Source: K189A clade bacterium
Lineage (GTDB): Bacteria; Pseudomonadota; Gammaproteobacteria; Pseudomonadales; Azotimanducaceae
NCBI GenBank assembly: GCA_009886205.1
Contig: QXZU01000065.1
Coordinates: 34,553 to 78,226, forward strand
Length of the DNA: 43,674 nt
Reading direction: 5' to 3'
The notes under the pieces were generated by a model. That model ran no database searches. It saw only the letters and a list, made by a program, of their open reading frames with translations, and was not told where the DNA came from. Positions within the stretch are counted from its first letter, which is position 1. Each line of letters begins with the position of its first letter. Position numbers and translations under genes: made by a program. This document shows positions 42,127-43,674 of the stretch, piece by piece.

Positions 42127-43134
42127 CTAGCCAGCGCGTAGAGTTTCGATAATCGCTCTACGCTGAGCTTCATCAGAAACTGGAAACGACGTAGATGTGC
42201 GATCAACAAAATTTCCATACCGTTCAAGCATAGCCGGTGCAATTTCATGGGGTTCACCCATAACACCAAACTTATCTAACATGTCATCACTGATAAGCGT
42301 ACCCATTTCTTTCCAACGTCCCTGCTTAGACATAGTGTTTAGCTCGCCTTGCAACTCGCCACAACCAATGGAATCTAATACACCTTTATAAGCCGGTGTA
42401 GAGCCATAAAACGCGATGCGTTCTTGAGTCGCCTTTTTACTTTTCGCAAACTCTTCTTCATCTCGGCCTGTGACAACGAAACAAGAATAAGACAGTTCAA
42501 ACCCATCTCTAGACTTACCGGCTTTCGCCAGACCACGCTCAATAGCGGGCATAGTCACTTCGTTTATGTAAGCCATTGTGCTGAACGGGTGGATGATCAT
42601 TCCGTCTGCAACTTCCCCTGCAACCTCTGTCATCTTAGGCCCTACGGCGGCTAAAACCACTTTAGGCGCGCCGAAGTCTTTGTCTTCTGGCGTGAACGCT
42701 GGGGTCATGAGTGTATGTTTATAGTATTCACCAACAAACTCTAACGGATCACCGTTGTACCAATTACCCCAGATGGCACGCATGGCCAAGACCAGTTCAC
42801 GCATTTGCGCTGCCGGAGCACCCCACTGCATGCTAAAACGCTTGGTGATGTGGGGTTTGATTTGCGAACCCAAGCCAAGCGTAAAACGCCCTTTTGAATA
42901 AGCGTTCAAATCATGACCAATATTCGCCAAGTTCATTGGGCTACGTGCAAAAGCCACCGCAATGGAGCTCGCTATTTCCAGCTTGTCGCTGTGCTCTGCT
43001 GCCAACAAAAGGGGGAAAAAGGGATCGTGGTTCATTTCCGCGGTGCGGACACCGTCGTACCCAGCGGCCTGCAATTTTTTGACGGTGGCTGGAATCTCGT
43101 TGAGGTGGTGGCCAATGCCTGCATCTACTTTCAT
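42127..43134 (-). CDS. LLM-class oxidoreductase, TIGR03617-like
   Basis: A 335-residue luciferase-like TIM barrel: MKVDAGIGHHLNEIPATVKK at the start, AGYDGVRTAEMNHDPFFPLL, YSKGRFTLGLGSQIKPHITK and PKVVLAAVGPKMTEVAGEVA. The pattern fits the TIGR03617 group of F420-dependent LLM oxidoreductases, whose substrates are mostly unknown. GGAGAGAAT precedes the ATG at 43134; a frame open to 43164 is not needed. It is bounded by a terminator downstream and stands apart from the histidine phosphatase gene upstream. Confidence 0.9.
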   Translation of the reverse strand: MKVDAGIGHHLNEIPATVKKLQAAGYDGVRTAEMNHDPFFPLLLAAEHSDKLEIASSIAVAFARSPMNLANIGHDLNAYSKGRFTLGLGSQIKPHITKRFSMQWGAPAAQMRELVLAMRAIWGNWYNGDPLEFVGEYYKHTLMTPAFTPEDKDFGAPKVVLAAVGPKMTEVAGEVADGMIIHPFSTMAYINEVTMPAIERGLAKAGKSRDGFELSYSCFVVTGRDEEEFAKSKKATQERIAFYGSTPAYKGVLDSIGCGELQGELNTMSKQGRWKEMGTLISDDMLDKFGVMGEPHEIAPAMLERYGNFVDRTSTSFPVSDEAQRRAIIETLRAG

Positions 43135-43307
43135 ATTCTCTCTCCAATAATAAATTTCAATCAAAAGGCCAGACTACCCAGGCCACAAAACAGGACTACG
43201 CGAACAGCTTGTAATCTCGCTTATATAATTCTCTTAATGCCATTGCTGCAATGCCATTTATTGGGGCGCTTTGAAGAACCCCTCGATAGCATCAGAGGGT
43301 GCCCCCC

Positions 43308-43674
43308 TTACTCTGACTGCATAGCAGCAGACGCACCCTGCTGTTTAACATCCTCGCCTTCATGCCCAAGTATGCCCTCAACAGGCTGAGCAGTATGCTG
43401 TAGGTCCAGCACTTGGGAAGTGCCACTAGCTTGGGCAACAAAATGTGTAACTTCGACACCGCTTACACTCACGCTTAAGCGATAAAGCAGGCTATTGGGG
43501 TGCTTAACAGCAATTGTTTGCGCCTCATCTAAGCCCAAAAAATGCTGCAATATCGCCTTCGATACAACACCGTGAGCAACGATCGCCAAGCGCTCTACCG
43601 GCTCGAAGTCATCTAACAAATGATTAAAACGCCGCCCTAGATCCAACAAATTCTCTCCGCCACCCGGACGATGA
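43308..43674 (-). CDS. Histidine-phosphatase-family protein, C-terminal part only
   Basis: Partial gene running off the right edge. The visible 122 residues start HRPGGGENLLDLGRRFNHLL, and carry the second catalytic His in VAHGVVSKAIL (residue 113-122 of a normal domain, second half). This matches the phosphoglycerate-mutase / broad phosphatase family. The N-terminal RHG motif lies outside the window. A C-terminal tail of about 35 residues (QASGTSQVLDLQHT...) is longer than the minimal domain. Substrate cannot be told. Confidence 0.8.
   Translation of the reverse strand, partial: HRPGGGENLLDLGRRFNHLLDDFEPVERLAIVAHGVVSKAILQHFLGLDEAQTIAVKHPNSLLYRLSVSVSGVEVTHFVAQASGTSQVLDLQHTAQPVEGILGHEGEDVKQQGASAAMQSE

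Overview
The window looks like a chromosomal segment of a free-living, probably marine, Gammaproteobacterium. I infer this from gene content: RluE, a YhhQ-type transporter, three-gene proton-translocating transhydrogenase, TRAP transport, a BarA-like hybrid kinase and YihX-like phosphatase. F420/FMN-type luciferase-like oxidoreductases, CoxM/CoxS/CoxG and FATP-type acyl-CoA ligase recall OM60/NOR5 or Spongiibacter-like lineages, but no marker here fixes the genus. I saw no rRNA, tRNA, CRISPR array, insertion sequence or phage gene.

Layout. 0.15-4.7 kb (minus): folK, a secreted protein whose signal peptide overlaps folK by 50 bp, a luciferase-like monooxygenase with a repeated N-terminus, a 2-hydroxyacid dehydrogenase and a YhhQ transporter. 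4.9-10.1 kb: a zinc alcohol dehydrogenase (plus), a DegP/DegQ protease and an MFS carrier (minus), and an SDR (plus) divergent from the carrier. 10.1-12.6 kb (minus): panB-panC-coaX. 12.9-18.3 kb (minus): nitroreductase, MFS carrier, CoxG, CoxS, CoxM, quinone reductase; these are the accessory and small/medium parts of a molybdenum hydroxylase with no large catalytic subunit in the window. 18.6-22.7 kb: rluE (plus), a second nitroreductase and pntAA-pntAB-pntB (minus). 23.2-27.8 kb (plus): a TakP-type TRAP operon, then a double-hotdog protein and a PurN-like formyltransferase. 27.9-31.4 kb: hisN-like phosphatase (minus), MATE exporter and PlsC-like acyltransferase (plus). 31.4-35.9 kb (minus): a signalling cluster of a small ORF, a degenerate histidine-kinase/receiver protein and a full hybrid kinase, joined by short overlaps. 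36.1-43.7 kb: MBL-fold hydrolase, FATP-type acyl-CoA synthetase, YihX-like HAD, YkgJ-like protein, two more luciferase-like oxidoreductases, a membrane-anchored lytic transglycosylase and the C-terminal half of a histidine phosphatase cut by the window edge.

How the genes may work together. PanB, PanC and CoaX supply successive early steps to CoA, and the acyl-CoA ligase, hotdog protein and PlsC use acyl thioesters. Transhydrogenase supplies NADPH to the many nicotinamide or flavin oxidoreductases. The two overlapping kinase-like genes probably form one phosphorelay in which one member has lost its autokinase residues.

A recurring oddity is short tandem repeats of different unit lengths (7, 11, 12, 15, 21 and 22 bp) in gene borders and in two coding N-termini. 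Several promoter regions also hold clean inverted repeats that could be operators. No wholly new system is obvious. The best candidates are the CoxL-less Cox cluster, the degenerate/intact kinase pair with its small leader ORF, and the repeat-expanded luciferase-like protein.
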